From assembly GCA_026225435.1 (NCBI GenBank), contig JAMFST010001031.1:1-9470 (forward strand): 9,470 bases of DNA, given 5' to 3'. This DNA comes from Labilithrix luteola. Its GTDB lineage: Bacteria; Myxococcota_A; Polyangia; Polyangiales; Polyangiaceae. Position numbers and translations under genes: made by a program. How positions within the stretch are numbered: position 1 is the stretch's first letter; each line of letters opens with the position of its first letter. Under the pieces are notes generated by a model. The model searched no databases, was not told the DNA's origin, and saw nothing but the letters and a program-made list of their open reading frames with translations. Shown here in pieces: positions 1 to 6,585 of this stretch.

Positions 1-1469
1 GCACGGCCGTACGGGTCGACCACCCCCTCGGCGGCGTCGCGGCCGATGGGGCAACCGCCGAAGACGTGGGCGGTGGTGGCGCGCCCGGTGAGCACCTCGA
101 GGATGCCGCTGCGCGCGTCGCCGTCCATCTTCACCGCCAGCCGCCGCGCCGCCTCGTTGGCCAGCGGCAGGTACACCGGCACCTTGGCCTGCTCGGCGGA
201 GAAGCCGAGCGCCGGCGCACTGTCGAGCGTCTTGCCGAAAGGCCAGTACCAGCGGCGCCGCAGCACGTAGCGCAGGTGGCTGTCGATCGGCTGCATCACC
301 AGCAGGATGGCGCCCCGCTTGGCGAAGCCGATGGGGTTCAAGCTGCGGAGGAAGTCGAACGGCCGGCGGAGCACGTTCCCCAGCCAGCGCAGCGGCCGCG
401 GCACGCCCGGCCCGTCGTCGGTGAGCACCGTCGAGAGGAGTGCCATCGCGTCCGAGCCGCTCGGGTAGCGGACGATCTCCACGTGGGTACGCTCGTCGAG
501 GTAGGCGCCGCTGGTGATGGCGATCCCCTTGCTATGATCGACCGCGTCGTTGCGCGCGCGCACCGCGAGGAGCGCCTCGCTGTTGGTGCGCAGGTACCCG
601 CCGAGCATCGCGCTCAGCTGGCCGAGCGAGCCACGCTGCTGGCAGCGAAGCAGCAGCTCCGCCGTCCCCACCGAGCCGGCGGAGACCACCACCTGCCGCG
701 CGCGCAAGGTGCGCCGCGTGCGAAACCAGCCGGTGGAGCGCTCGATGAGCAGCTCGTACCCCTGCCCCTCGTCGTCGGTCACCGGCCGGATGTCGATCAC
801 CCGCGACTCCGGCTCCACGGTCACGCCGCGCTTCTCTGCAAGATACAAGTAATTGCGATCGAGCGTGTTCTTGGCACCGACGCGACAGCCGACCATGCAG
901 CCACCGCACATCGTGCAGCCGGTGCGCGCGGGCCCCTCGCCGTCGAAGTACGGGTCGGCGGTCTCCTCGCCCGGCTTGCCGAAGAAGACGCCGACGGTGT
1001 GCTCGTGGAAGGTGTCGCCGCGCCCCATCTCGGTGGCGATCTCGCGCAGCAGCTTGTCGCTCGGCGCCAGCACGGGGCTCTTCACTGCGCCGAGCATGTG
1101 CAGCGCCGTCGCGTAGTGGGGCGCGAGCTCCTTCTGCCAGTCGAGCCCCATCCAGCGCGGATCGGTGAACACCTCCGGCGGCGGGACGAGAAGGGTATTG
1201 GCGTACACCAGGCTTCCGCCCCCTACTCCGCAGCCGTGGAGGAAGAAGGCGTCCTTGACCAAGGTCATCTGGAGGATGCCGTGGAGCCCCAACGCGGGGC
1301 GCCAGAGGAAGCGCCGGAGGTTCCAGTTGGTGGAGGGAAAGTCCTCTTTTTCCCAGCGCTTACCCATCTCGAGGACGGTGACCGAGTACCCCTTTTCGGC
1401 CAGGCGAAGCGCCGAGACGCTCCCGCCGAAGCCGGAGCCGATCACCACGAAGTCGACGAGGCCAGGCAC
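1..1469 (-). CDS. GMC-family FAD oxidoreductase, cholesterol-oxidase-like (3' end cut by window)
   Basis: About 489 codons are present. The N-terminus carries the FAD dinucleotide-binding motif VVIGSGFGGS (residues 8-17 from the GTG at 1469), followed by the usual LRLAEKGY...VLEMG strand ending. HGCGVGGGSLVYAN is the GMC signature region. Residues 185-195 hold four cysteines, GCTMCGGCMVGC, in a C-x2-C-x2-C-x3-C pattern, followed by GAKNTLDRNYL; such a cysteine patch is, as I recall, seen in the cholesterol-oxidase-like GMC branch. Near the cut end, AHVFGGCPIG (His468) matches the C-terminal active-site histidine region, so roughly the last 40-80 residues lie outside the window. The family oxidises sterol or other alcohol groups with FAD; the substrate here cannot be inferred. 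The GTG at 1469 (MPGLVDFVVIG) is chosen because the FAD motif should start within about 10 residues. An in-frame ATG at 1628 would add 53 non-family-like residues and overlap the divergent gene. No strong Shine-Dalgarno sequence is visible for either start. Confidence 0.93.
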   Translation of the reverse strand, partial: MPGLVDFVVIGSGFGGSVSALRLAEKGYSVTVLEMGKRWEKEDFPSTNWNLRRFLWRPALGLHGILQMTLVKDAFFLHGCGVGGGSLVYANTLLVPPPEVFTDPRWMGLDWQKELAPHYATALHMLGAVKSPVLAPSDKLLREIATEMGRGDTFHEHTVGVFFGKPGEETADPYFDGEGPARTGCTMCGGCMVGCRVGAKNTLDRNYLYLAEKRGVTVEPESRVIDIRPVTDDEGQGYELLIERSTGWFRTRRTLRARQVVVSAGSVGTAELLLRCQQRGSLGQLSAMLGGYLRTNSEALLAVRARNDAVDHSKGIAITSGAYLDERTHVEIVRYPSGSDAMALLSTVLTDDGPGVPRPLRWLGNVLRRPFDFLRSLNPIGFAKRGAILLVMQPIDSHLRYVLRRRWYWPFGKTLDSAPALGFSAEQAKVPVYLPLANEAARRLAVKMDGDARSGILEVLTGRATTAHVFGGCPIGRDAAEGVVDPYGR

Positions 1470-1589
1470 GATCCGCCGGAGACTACCGCGAAAGCGCCAC
1501 GGGAAAGAGTGCCGGACGCTGCGGTTGCGATACTCTTGGAACGAACGTCCGCTGTCCGCTTTCCCGTTTCTCTCGCCGGCTTTGCTCCC

Positions 1590-2990
1590 ATGACCGACTG
1601 GATCCCCAAGCGTCGCCCGAGCGAACATCCTCTCGAGCTGGATCGCGACGAGCGCTTCGTCCTCGCCCGCGTCGACGGCACGCTCTCCGTCGAGGAGCTG
1701 GCGGGCCTGGCGGGGATCAGCCCGGGCACGGTGGAGACGATCCTCGATCGCCTGGTCAGCCGCGGCGCGGTGCTCAAGACGATGCCGCCGAACTCCTACC
1801 GCGGGTACGTCGAGGCCGAGCCGGTGAGCGCGGAGGAGGCCGCGGAGCTGCCGGAGCTGGAGATCGTCGGCGACGACGAGCCCGAGGAGGAAGACTTCGG
1901 CGACATGCTCGCGGTGCCGGTGGATCCCGCCTTGCGCGCCGCGGGTCGCAGCTCGGTGCCGAATCCGCCGCCGCCCGCGCCCGCGCCACCCGCACCGGCG
2001 GCCCCGATGCTCTATCTCGCGTCGCAGAGCCTGGCGAACGGCGACGAGGCGGGCGGCGACGAGCTCGAGGAGGTCTTCGACGACGAGCCGGCCGAATCGT
2101 CGGTCGAGGCGATCGCCGGCACCACCAGCGCCAGCGACGTGGAGCTCGAGGACGTCGAGGCCTTCGACGATGGCGAGATGCCCGACCTCGATCAGCTCCC
2201 CATGGCGGTCGCGCCGGAGCAGGAGGCGCCGGCCGACAAGCCGCTCGACGCCAAGGCGGAAGAGGAGATCGAGGCGCTCGGCTCGGACGCCAGCTACCTG
2301 CGCATCTACGTGACGCAGTACAAGCCGCTCACCCCCGATCAGCGCATGGCGCTGGCCACCCGCTCGACCGACCGACTCGGCCCGCCCGAGGCGCTGGCGC
2401 TCGACCCTGACCCCAAGCTGATCAAGGCGCTCTTCGAGAACCCGCACACGCAGCTCAAACACGCGCGCCTCGCGGCCTTCCACCACCGCACCGCCGCCGG
2501 CCTCGACGCGCTGGCCACGCGCGGCGATCTGCTGCGCGACAGCCAGGTCCAGCGCCTGCTCCTGCGCAACCCGATGACCGCCGACGGCCTGGTGCGCCGC
2601 ATCCTGCAGCCGCGTCGCCTCGGCGAGGTCTACAAGACCACCCTCGACCGCGAGATCCCGGACAAGACGCGGGTGCTCTCGCGCAACATCCTGCGCACCA
2701 GCTTCACCAAGGCGAGCGCCGAGGACCGCTTCTCGGTCATCTGGAACACCGAGGCGCGCGTGCTGGCGACGCTGGTGGGCTGCACGCTCGACTCGCGCAC
2801 CACGGCGATGATCTGCGGCAAGCCGGTGACCTCGATCGCCCTGGTGCAGAACTTCGCGCGCTGGGGGGCCACGCCGCCGGCGGTGCTCGGGCACTTCCTC
2901 AAGCAGAACTTCGTGCGGCGCAACGCCATGCTCAAGAAGATCCTGCTGCAGCACCCCAACACACCCAGCGACGCGAAGCGGAACGCCTGA
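1590..2990 (+). CDS. Orphan protein: winged-helix-like N-terminus, acidic/proline linker, NPxT-motif C-terminal region
   Basis: 466 residues; I do not recognise a named family. Residues about 18-65 (LDRDERFVLARVDGTLSVEEL, then a helix-turn-helix-like stretch and ILDRLVSRGAVLK) look like the small winged-helix module found at the front of many myxobacterial proteins. Residues about 75-230 are low complexity: acidic blocks rich in E/D, and a proline-alanine run at 126-139. The C-terminal half (about 235-460) is helical. It has recurring asparagine/histidine-proline-x-threonine motifs (NPHT at 285, NPMT at 327, HPNT at 455), each after a leucine-rich helix such as LLLRNPMT, reminiscent of irregular HEAT-like bacterial repeats. 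There is no signal peptide or membrane segment, so a cytoplasmic scaffold or regulator is likely. The reading frame stays open for more than 500 codons upstream, but that part is antisense to the GMC gene. The ATG at 1590 fits the start of the wHTH module; no clear Shine-Dalgarno sequence precedes it. Confidence 0.8.
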   Translation: MTDWIPKRRPSEHPLELDRDERFVLARVDGTLSVEELAGLAGISPGTVETILDRLVSRGAVLKTMPPNSYRGYVEAEPVSAEEAAELPELEIVGDDEPEEEDFGDMLAVPVDPALRAAGRSSVPNPPPPAPAPPAPAAPMLYLASQSLANGDEAGGDELEEVFDDEPAESSVEAIAGTTSASDVELEDVEAFDDGEMPDLDQLPMAVAPEQEAPADKPLDAKAEEEIEALGSDASYLRIYVTQYKPLTPDQRMALATRSTDRLGPPEALALDPDPKLIKALFENPHTQLKHARLAAFHHRTAAGLDALATRGDLLRDSQVQRLLLRNPMTADGLVRRILQPRRLGEVYKTTLDREIPDKTRVLSRNILRTSFTKASAEDRFSVIWNTEARVLATLVGCTLDSRTTAMICGKPVTSIALVQNFARWGATPPAVLGHFLKQNFVRRNAMLKKILLQHPNTPSDAKRNA

Positions 2991-2991
2991 T

Positions 2992-4770
2992 TCAGTCTTC
3001 ACCGGTGTCGTGATCGCCGCGCGCCGGTGCGCCGGTTCGATCGCCGGCGGCGTCGATGCTGGGGAGCTCGCGGCCCGGCTGGATGCGGTGGAGCGCGTCG
3101 CGGGCGTACTGGCGGATCAGCGGGTACGGCTCGCGCGCTGGATCGCCCAGCTCCGCGTCGAGGAGCGGGACGGCGCGTGGGTCGCGCGCTTCGCCCAGGC
3201 GGTCCATGGCGACGGCCTTCTCGTGCGGCTTGCCGCGCTCGAGGGTGGACAGCAACATCGGCTGATCGAGATCGCCGTAGAGCGCCTCGAGCGCCGGCCG
3301 GTCGTACGTGCGGCGGTACCAGCGCTCGGTGGTCTCGACGAGCGAGCGCGTGGTCGACCCCGGGTGGCAGAGCGCGCACTCCATCGGCCGGTCGAGGAGC
3401 ACGCGGCCCGGGTCGCTCGGACTGCCGATGCGGTGGTAGCGGGTGAGGCGCCCGTCGAGCCCCATGTTCTTCTGCGGCATGTGGCAGGCGATGCAGGAGC
3501 CGCCCTGCCCGTTCGGATCGTGGTGTGCGTGCGCCTTCAACGCGGTCTCGCTGGCGAGCTTGGTGTGGCAGCCGGTGCAGACCGGGTTGCCCGCCGGCGT
3601 CGCCAGCTCGGCGAGCCGCGCCTTGCTCGAGCCGCGGTGAGGATCGTGACAGGCGGTGCAGGTGAGCTGCCCGCGGCAACCGCCGAGCAAGAGGTCGCGC
3701 GCCTCGCCGGAGTTGATCGTGCTGCCGCCGGGCGAGTGGGTGCGCGTGCCGCCCTCCCATGTCCATTCGTACGCGCTGAAGAGCACCTGGTGGCAGCGGT
3801 CGCACACGCGGTCCACGGCGACCGCGGCGGGGTTCGCCTTGCCGGCGAGCAGCGGCTCGTTCCACGCGTAGGGGGCGCCGCGGGGCGTGAAGGACGGGCG
3901 CGCCGCCACGTTGCCCGGATCGGCGGCGTGCGCGCGGGACCCCTGGTGACAGGCCTCGCAGCCGATCCCCAGCTCCACCAGATCCTGCTCGCCGAAGCGG
4001 GCGTCGCGGACCTCGGCGGCGCGCACCCACTGCGCCAGCGTGTCGGCGTCGCGCGTCTGCAGCGTGCGGCGCTCGTCCTCGGGGAGCATCCGGTCGGGCC
4101 ACGGAGCCGGCGTGCGCGCCTTGCGTCCGGCGATCCCGCCCAGCTCGCCGTCGAGCAGGGGCATCGTGTTGTGGCAGCCGAGGCAGGTCGTGCGCCACAC
4201 CGCCCCCTCGTGCAGCGTCCGCCGCTCCGGCGTCATCACCGAGTACCCCTTGTAACGCCACTCCTTCGCCTCGATGCGCCACGACACCGGCAGCACGCGC
4301 TCTTCCGCACCGGCGCGCGGTCGCCCGTCCGCGCCCAGCTCGATCCCGACGAAGTCCTCGCGCACGCGACCGCCGATGATCTTGGTCAGCTGGTAGGTCT
4401 GCGCCCCGAGCACCATCCGTCGCTCGCCGTCCTTGGTCTCGAAGCGCGCCTCGTCGCCATGAAAGCGGAACGCGCTCGGCCAGGGGCTCTTCACCGCGGT
4501 CTCGGGGTGCGCCGCGCCTAGCGGGCGGGTCATGTTGTGCATCGGCGAATGACCAAGGGCCGACACGAGGTCGGCGTGACACCCGACGCACGCGTCGGTC
4601 CCCGCGTAGGCCGCACGGGTCGCATTGTCGCGGGGGATCGGGTCCACGCGCTCGGCGCGATCGTTGCCGACACGCGCCGCACCGGTCGCGCCACACGCCG
4701 CCAGCGCAGCCGCTGCGACCGCCGTCACCAACGTCACGCCCGTCATCGCTTTCGTCCGCGGTGCCTCCAT
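2992..4770 (-). CDS. Octahaem c-type cytochrome lipoprotein with C-terminal HEAT-like segment
   Basis: 592 residues. It opens with a lipoprotein signal: charged MEAPRTKAM, a hydrophobic run, then the lipobox LAAC with Cys26 as the lipidated residue. Eight CxxCH haem-attachment motifs follow, at residues 61, 196, 271, 323, 371, 398, 426 and 465, so eight covalent haems are expected. The layout, with wide spacing early and tight spacing late, resembles cytochrome c554-like and other multihaem electron carriers. Residues about 516-564 (AVAMDRLGEARDPRAVPLL...) form one HEAT-like helical hairpin, and the tail is polar. Export and lipidation place it in the periplasm, on the inner or outer membrane. 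Partners are not visible nearby: no quinol dehydrogenase, porin or maturation gene is in the window. It could be a respiratory or extracellular electron carrier, or a reductase; the sequence does not decide. The ATG at 4770 is preferred; the ATG at 4746 (MTGVTLV) would still give a signal peptide but loses most of the positive n-region. Confidence 0.93.
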   Translation of the reverse strand: MEAPRTKAMTGVTLVTAVAAAALAACGATGAARVGNDRAERVDPIPRDNATRAAYAGTDACVGCHADLVSALGHSPMHNMTRPLGAAHPETAVKSPWPSAFRFHGDEARFETKDGERRMVLGAQTYQLTKIIGGRVREDFVGIELGADGRPRAGAEERVLPVSWRIEAKEWRYKGYSVMTPERRTLHEGAVWRTTCLGCHNTMPLLDGELGGIAGRKARTPAPWPDRMLPEDERRTLQTRDADTLAQWVRAAEVRDARFGEQDLVELGIGCEACHQGSRAHAADPGNVAARPSFTPRGAPYAWNEPLLAGKANPAAVAVDRVCDRCHQVLFSAYEWTWEGGTRTHSPGGSTINSGEARDLLLGGCRGQLTCTACHDPHRGSSKARLAELATPAGNPVCTGCHTKLASETALKAHAHHDPNGQGGSCIACHMPQKNMGLDGRLTRYHRIGSPSDPGRVLLDRPMECALCHPGSTTRSLVETTERWYRRTYDRPALEALYGDLDQPMLLSTLERGKPHEKAVAMDRLGEARDPRAVPLLDAELGDPAREPYPLIRQYARDALHRIQPGRELPSIDAAGDRTGAPARGDHDTGED

Positions 4771-4779
4771 TGCCGACGT

Positions 4780-4785
4780 TACACT
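4780..4785 (+). promoter_or_regulatory. Possible -10 element for a leaderless kinase transcript
   Basis: TACACT matches the TAnnnT -10 pattern and ends 6 nt before the kinase ATG at 4792, the spacing at which transcription would start at or next to the start codon. The divergent cytochrome gene begins at 4770, so only 21 bp separate the two start codons and no Shine-Dalgarno sequence is visible before 4792. There is no convincing -35. The assignment rests on spacing and a six-base match only. Confidence 0.3.
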
Positions 4786-4791
4786 CGCTCC

Positions 4792-5574
4792 ATGACCGTG
4801 GCCGTCCCGAACCGCTCCAGCCGACTCAAGTCCGCGCCCGCGACACACACCGCCGAGGGGACGCGCACCCTCGCCATCGACATCGGCGGCACCGGCCTCA
4901 AGGCGCTCATCCTCGACGCCAAGGGGGGGCCGCTCACCGACCGCGCCAAGGTCGCCACGCCACGCCCGGCCACCCCGAAGGCGGTCCTCGACGCGCTCTG
5001 GACCCTCATCGAGCCGCTCGGCGACTTCGACCGAATCTCCTGCGGCTTCCCCGGCGTGGTCACCGACGGCGTCATCAAAACCGCGGTGAACCTCCACCCG
5101 GACTGGAAGGATTTTCCCCTCGCCCAGACCTTCGTCGATCGCACCCGCCGCCCCGCGCGCGTCCTCAACGACGCCGGCGTGCAAGGCTTCGGCGTCATCG
5201 AGGGGCGCGGCCTGGAGATGGTCATCACCCTCGGCACCGGCATGGGCACCGCTCTGTACATCGACGGCCACTACGTCCCCAACATCGAGCTGGCCCACCA
5301 CCCCTTCCGCGGCCCCAAGACCTACGAGGATCTCGTCGGCGCCGCGGCCTACGCCGAGGTCGGCAAGAAGCGCTGGCGCAAGCGGGTCCACCGGGTCATC
5401 GAGCAGATCTTGCCGATCTTCAACCCGCGCATCCTGTACATCGGCGGCGGCAACGCCAAGCACCTCAAGGAGAAGCTCCCGCCGCAGGTGAAGATCACCA
5501 GCAACGTGGCCGGGCTGCTCGGCGGCATCGCGCTGTGGAACGAGCCGGGGCTCGCCGAGCGCGAGAAGAAGTGA
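4792..5574 (+). CDS. ROK-family sugar kinase, polyphosphate-glucokinase-like
   Basis: 260 residues, close to the usual length of polyphosphate glucokinases (about 250-270) and shorter than typical ATP-dependent ROK glucokinases. The phosphate-binding motif LAIDIGGTGLKALILD starts at residue 27. FPGVVTDGVIKTAVNL (about 86-101) and LNDAGVQGFG (from 125, with Asp127 as the likely catalytic base) follow. Next come TLGTGMGTALYIDG (147-159), the ELAHH segment (166-170) at the position of the ROK ExGH sugar-binding motif, and IGGGNAKH near the C-terminus. The zinc-binding CxCGxxGC motif of many ROK proteins is absent, as in polyphosphate glucokinases. The likely reaction is phosphorylation of glucose to glucose-6-phosphate, using polyphosphate and/or ATP; the donor is inferred from family resemblance only. 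The ATG at 4792 leaves a 26-residue polar extension before the kinase core. Its stop overlaps the start of the next small gene. A run of seven G at 4923-4929 lies in frame and does not disrupt the motifs. Confidence 0.92.
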   Translation: MTVAVPNRSSRLKSAPATHTAEGTRTLAIDIGGTGLKALILDAKGGPLTDRAKVATPRPATPKAVLDALWTLIEPLGDFDRISCGFPGVVTDGVIKTAVNLHPDWKDFPLAQTFVDRTRRPARVLNDAGVQGFGVIEGRGLEMVITLGTGMGTALYIDGHYVPNIELAHHPFRGPKTYEDLVGAAAYAEVGKKRWRKRVHRVIEQILPIFNPRILYIGGGNAKHLKEKLPPQVKITSNVAGLLGGIALWNEPGLAEREKK

Positions 5575-5753
5575 GCGAAGGGGGAGCGCTCGATCGGTGG
5601 GTGCTTCCGTGGCCCGAGCTTCGCCAGCGAGTCCGCGTCGCCGCCGACACCGTCGCTTCGCCGGAGCTCCGCGAAACGCTCCTCGAGCTGGCGGAGCGGG
5701 ACGACGAGACCGCCCGCCTCGCCGCCCTCCGTCGCGCCGCTAGCTCTGGATGA
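5571..5753 (+). CDS. Small hypothetical protein, overlapping the kinase stop
   Basis: 60 residues starting at a GTG that overlaps the kinase TGA as GTGA, the arrangement typical of translational coupling. The purine-rich AGAAGAA just upstream can serve as a weak ribosome-binding site. The product is hydrophilic and probably all helical: LDRWVLPWPELRQRVRVAAD, then SPELRETLLELAERDDETAR with leucine/arginine heptad-like spacing. It has no signal peptide, cysteines or recognisable domain. Position suggests it is made with the sugar kinase and could be a partner or regulator of it, but no function can be read. Its last 14 bp overlap the 3' end of the convergent LRR lipoprotein gene. It may instead be a non-coding read-through of a high-GC frame; coupling and coding-like composition favour a gene. 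Confidence 0.55.
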   Translation: MSEGGALDRWVLPWPELRQRVRVAADTVASPELRETLLELAERDDETARLAALRRAASSG

Positions 5754-6585
5754 TCTTCAACCCGTGCGCCACTAGCGACGACAGTGGCGTCAGGTCGTGG
5801 ACCTGCGTCCCCTGGATGTACAGGAACTTCAGCCCCGTCGCTCCGCGCAGCGGCGTGAGGTCCGAGACGCCCGTTCGCTGCAGGCTCACCTTCTGTAGCT
5901 TCGTACAGCTGGCGAGCGGCGAGATGTCGGTCACCAGCGTGTCGTCGAGCTGCACCTCGGTGAGGTTCGCCAGCTTCCCCAGCGTCCCGATGTCGGTCAC
6001 CGGGGTGCGCCCGAGGTCGATGCGGTCCATGTAGCCGAGCTTCTCCAGCGGCGTCAGGTCCGCCACGTGGCTCACCGAGACGCGCAGGCTGCGCATCTGC
6101 ACCAGGTTGGCGAGCGGCGTCAGATCCTCCACCGCTCCGGGCCCCACGAACAGATCGCGCATCGCGGTCAGCCGCGGGAAGATGCACGGGTCGAGCGCGT
6201 CGACGTTTCCGCCGCTGATGTTGATCGACTTGATCGTCTTCAGATCGCTCTCGTGGATCGCGCCGTCGGCCTTCTGCAGCTTCTTGCGGACATCGGCCTC
6301 GAGCAGCTTGTCGCCGTGGAAGTCGACCGTCCCGTCCTTGGCCACGCAGTCGCTGGTCGTCCGCACCGGACCGCTCGAGAGCGCGCGCCCCGCATCGCCC
6401 GCGACCGCCAGCGGCCCGGAGTCGATCTTCGCGAGCTCGGCGAAGCTCATCGTCCCGGCGTCGATCGTCGCCGGCGGCGCCGGCGTGTCGCAGCCCATCA
6501 TCCAGCAGGCCGCGACCGCCAGCATGCCCAGCTTCGCCAGCCGGAGCTTCTCCGTCCGCGTGAGCGCCTTGATCCGCTTCTCCAT
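5740..6585 (-). CDS. Leucine-rich-repeat lipoprotein from an internal start
   Basis: 281 residues if translated from the ATG at 6585, inside the GIY-YIG coding region and in the same frame. This start gives a well-formed lipoprotein signal: basic n-region MEKRIKALTRTEKLRLAK, hydrophobic LGMLAVAACWM, and MMGC with Cys32 as the lipidated residue, followed by a DTPAPPATIDAG linker. A strong GGGGAGG ribosome-binding site lies 8 nt before this ATG. Downstream is a polar region of about 100 residues with two further cysteines (TTSDCVAKDG and LDPCIFPRL). The C-terminal third is an array of 22-residue leucine-rich repeats of the internalin/SDS22 kind (DLTPL..L..L..L.L....V.). LRR arrays bind proteins; a surface or periplasmic adhesion or binding role is plausible but unproven. 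The 3' end overlaps the convergent small gene by 14 bp. Whether both the long and short forms are made is not visible. Confidence 0.7.
   Translation of the reverse strand: MEKRIKALTRTEKLRLAKLGMLAVAACWMMGCDTPAPPATIDAGTMSFAELAKIDSGPLAVAGDAGRALSSGPVRTTSDCVAKDGTVDFHGDKLLEADVRKKLQKADGAIHESDLKTIKSINISGGNVDALDPCIFPRLTAMRDLFVGPGAVEDLTPLANLVQMRSLRVSVSHVADLTPLEKLGYMDRIDLGRTPVTDIGTLGKLANLTEVQLDDTLVTDISPLASCTKLQKVSLQRTGVSDLTPLRGATGLKFLYIQGTQVHDLTPLSSLVAHGLKIIQS

Noticed and set aside
66..1589. A 500-codon plus-strand open frame continuous with the orphan gene
   Set aside because: It lies antisense to the GMC oxidoreductase, whose motifs are unmistakable; the plus-strand translation is arginine/histidine/alanine-rich with no domain. 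The high third-position GC keeps the opposite frame open.
3010..4521. A 503-codon plus-strand open frame opposite the cytochrome gene
   Set aside because: The minus strand has eight CxxCH motifs and a lipobox; the plus-strand product is low-complexity Arg/Ala/Val and has no ribosome-binding site or known motif.
4923..4929. Run of seven G in the kinase gene as a possible frameshift
   Set aside because: Kinase motifs before and after the run are in the same frame, so there is no sign of a disruption.
4771..5463. An upstream extension of the cytochrome frame to a start at 5463
   Set aside because: It would lie antisense within the kinase and put the lipoprotein signal in the middle of the protein; the start at 4770 gives a normal signal peptide.
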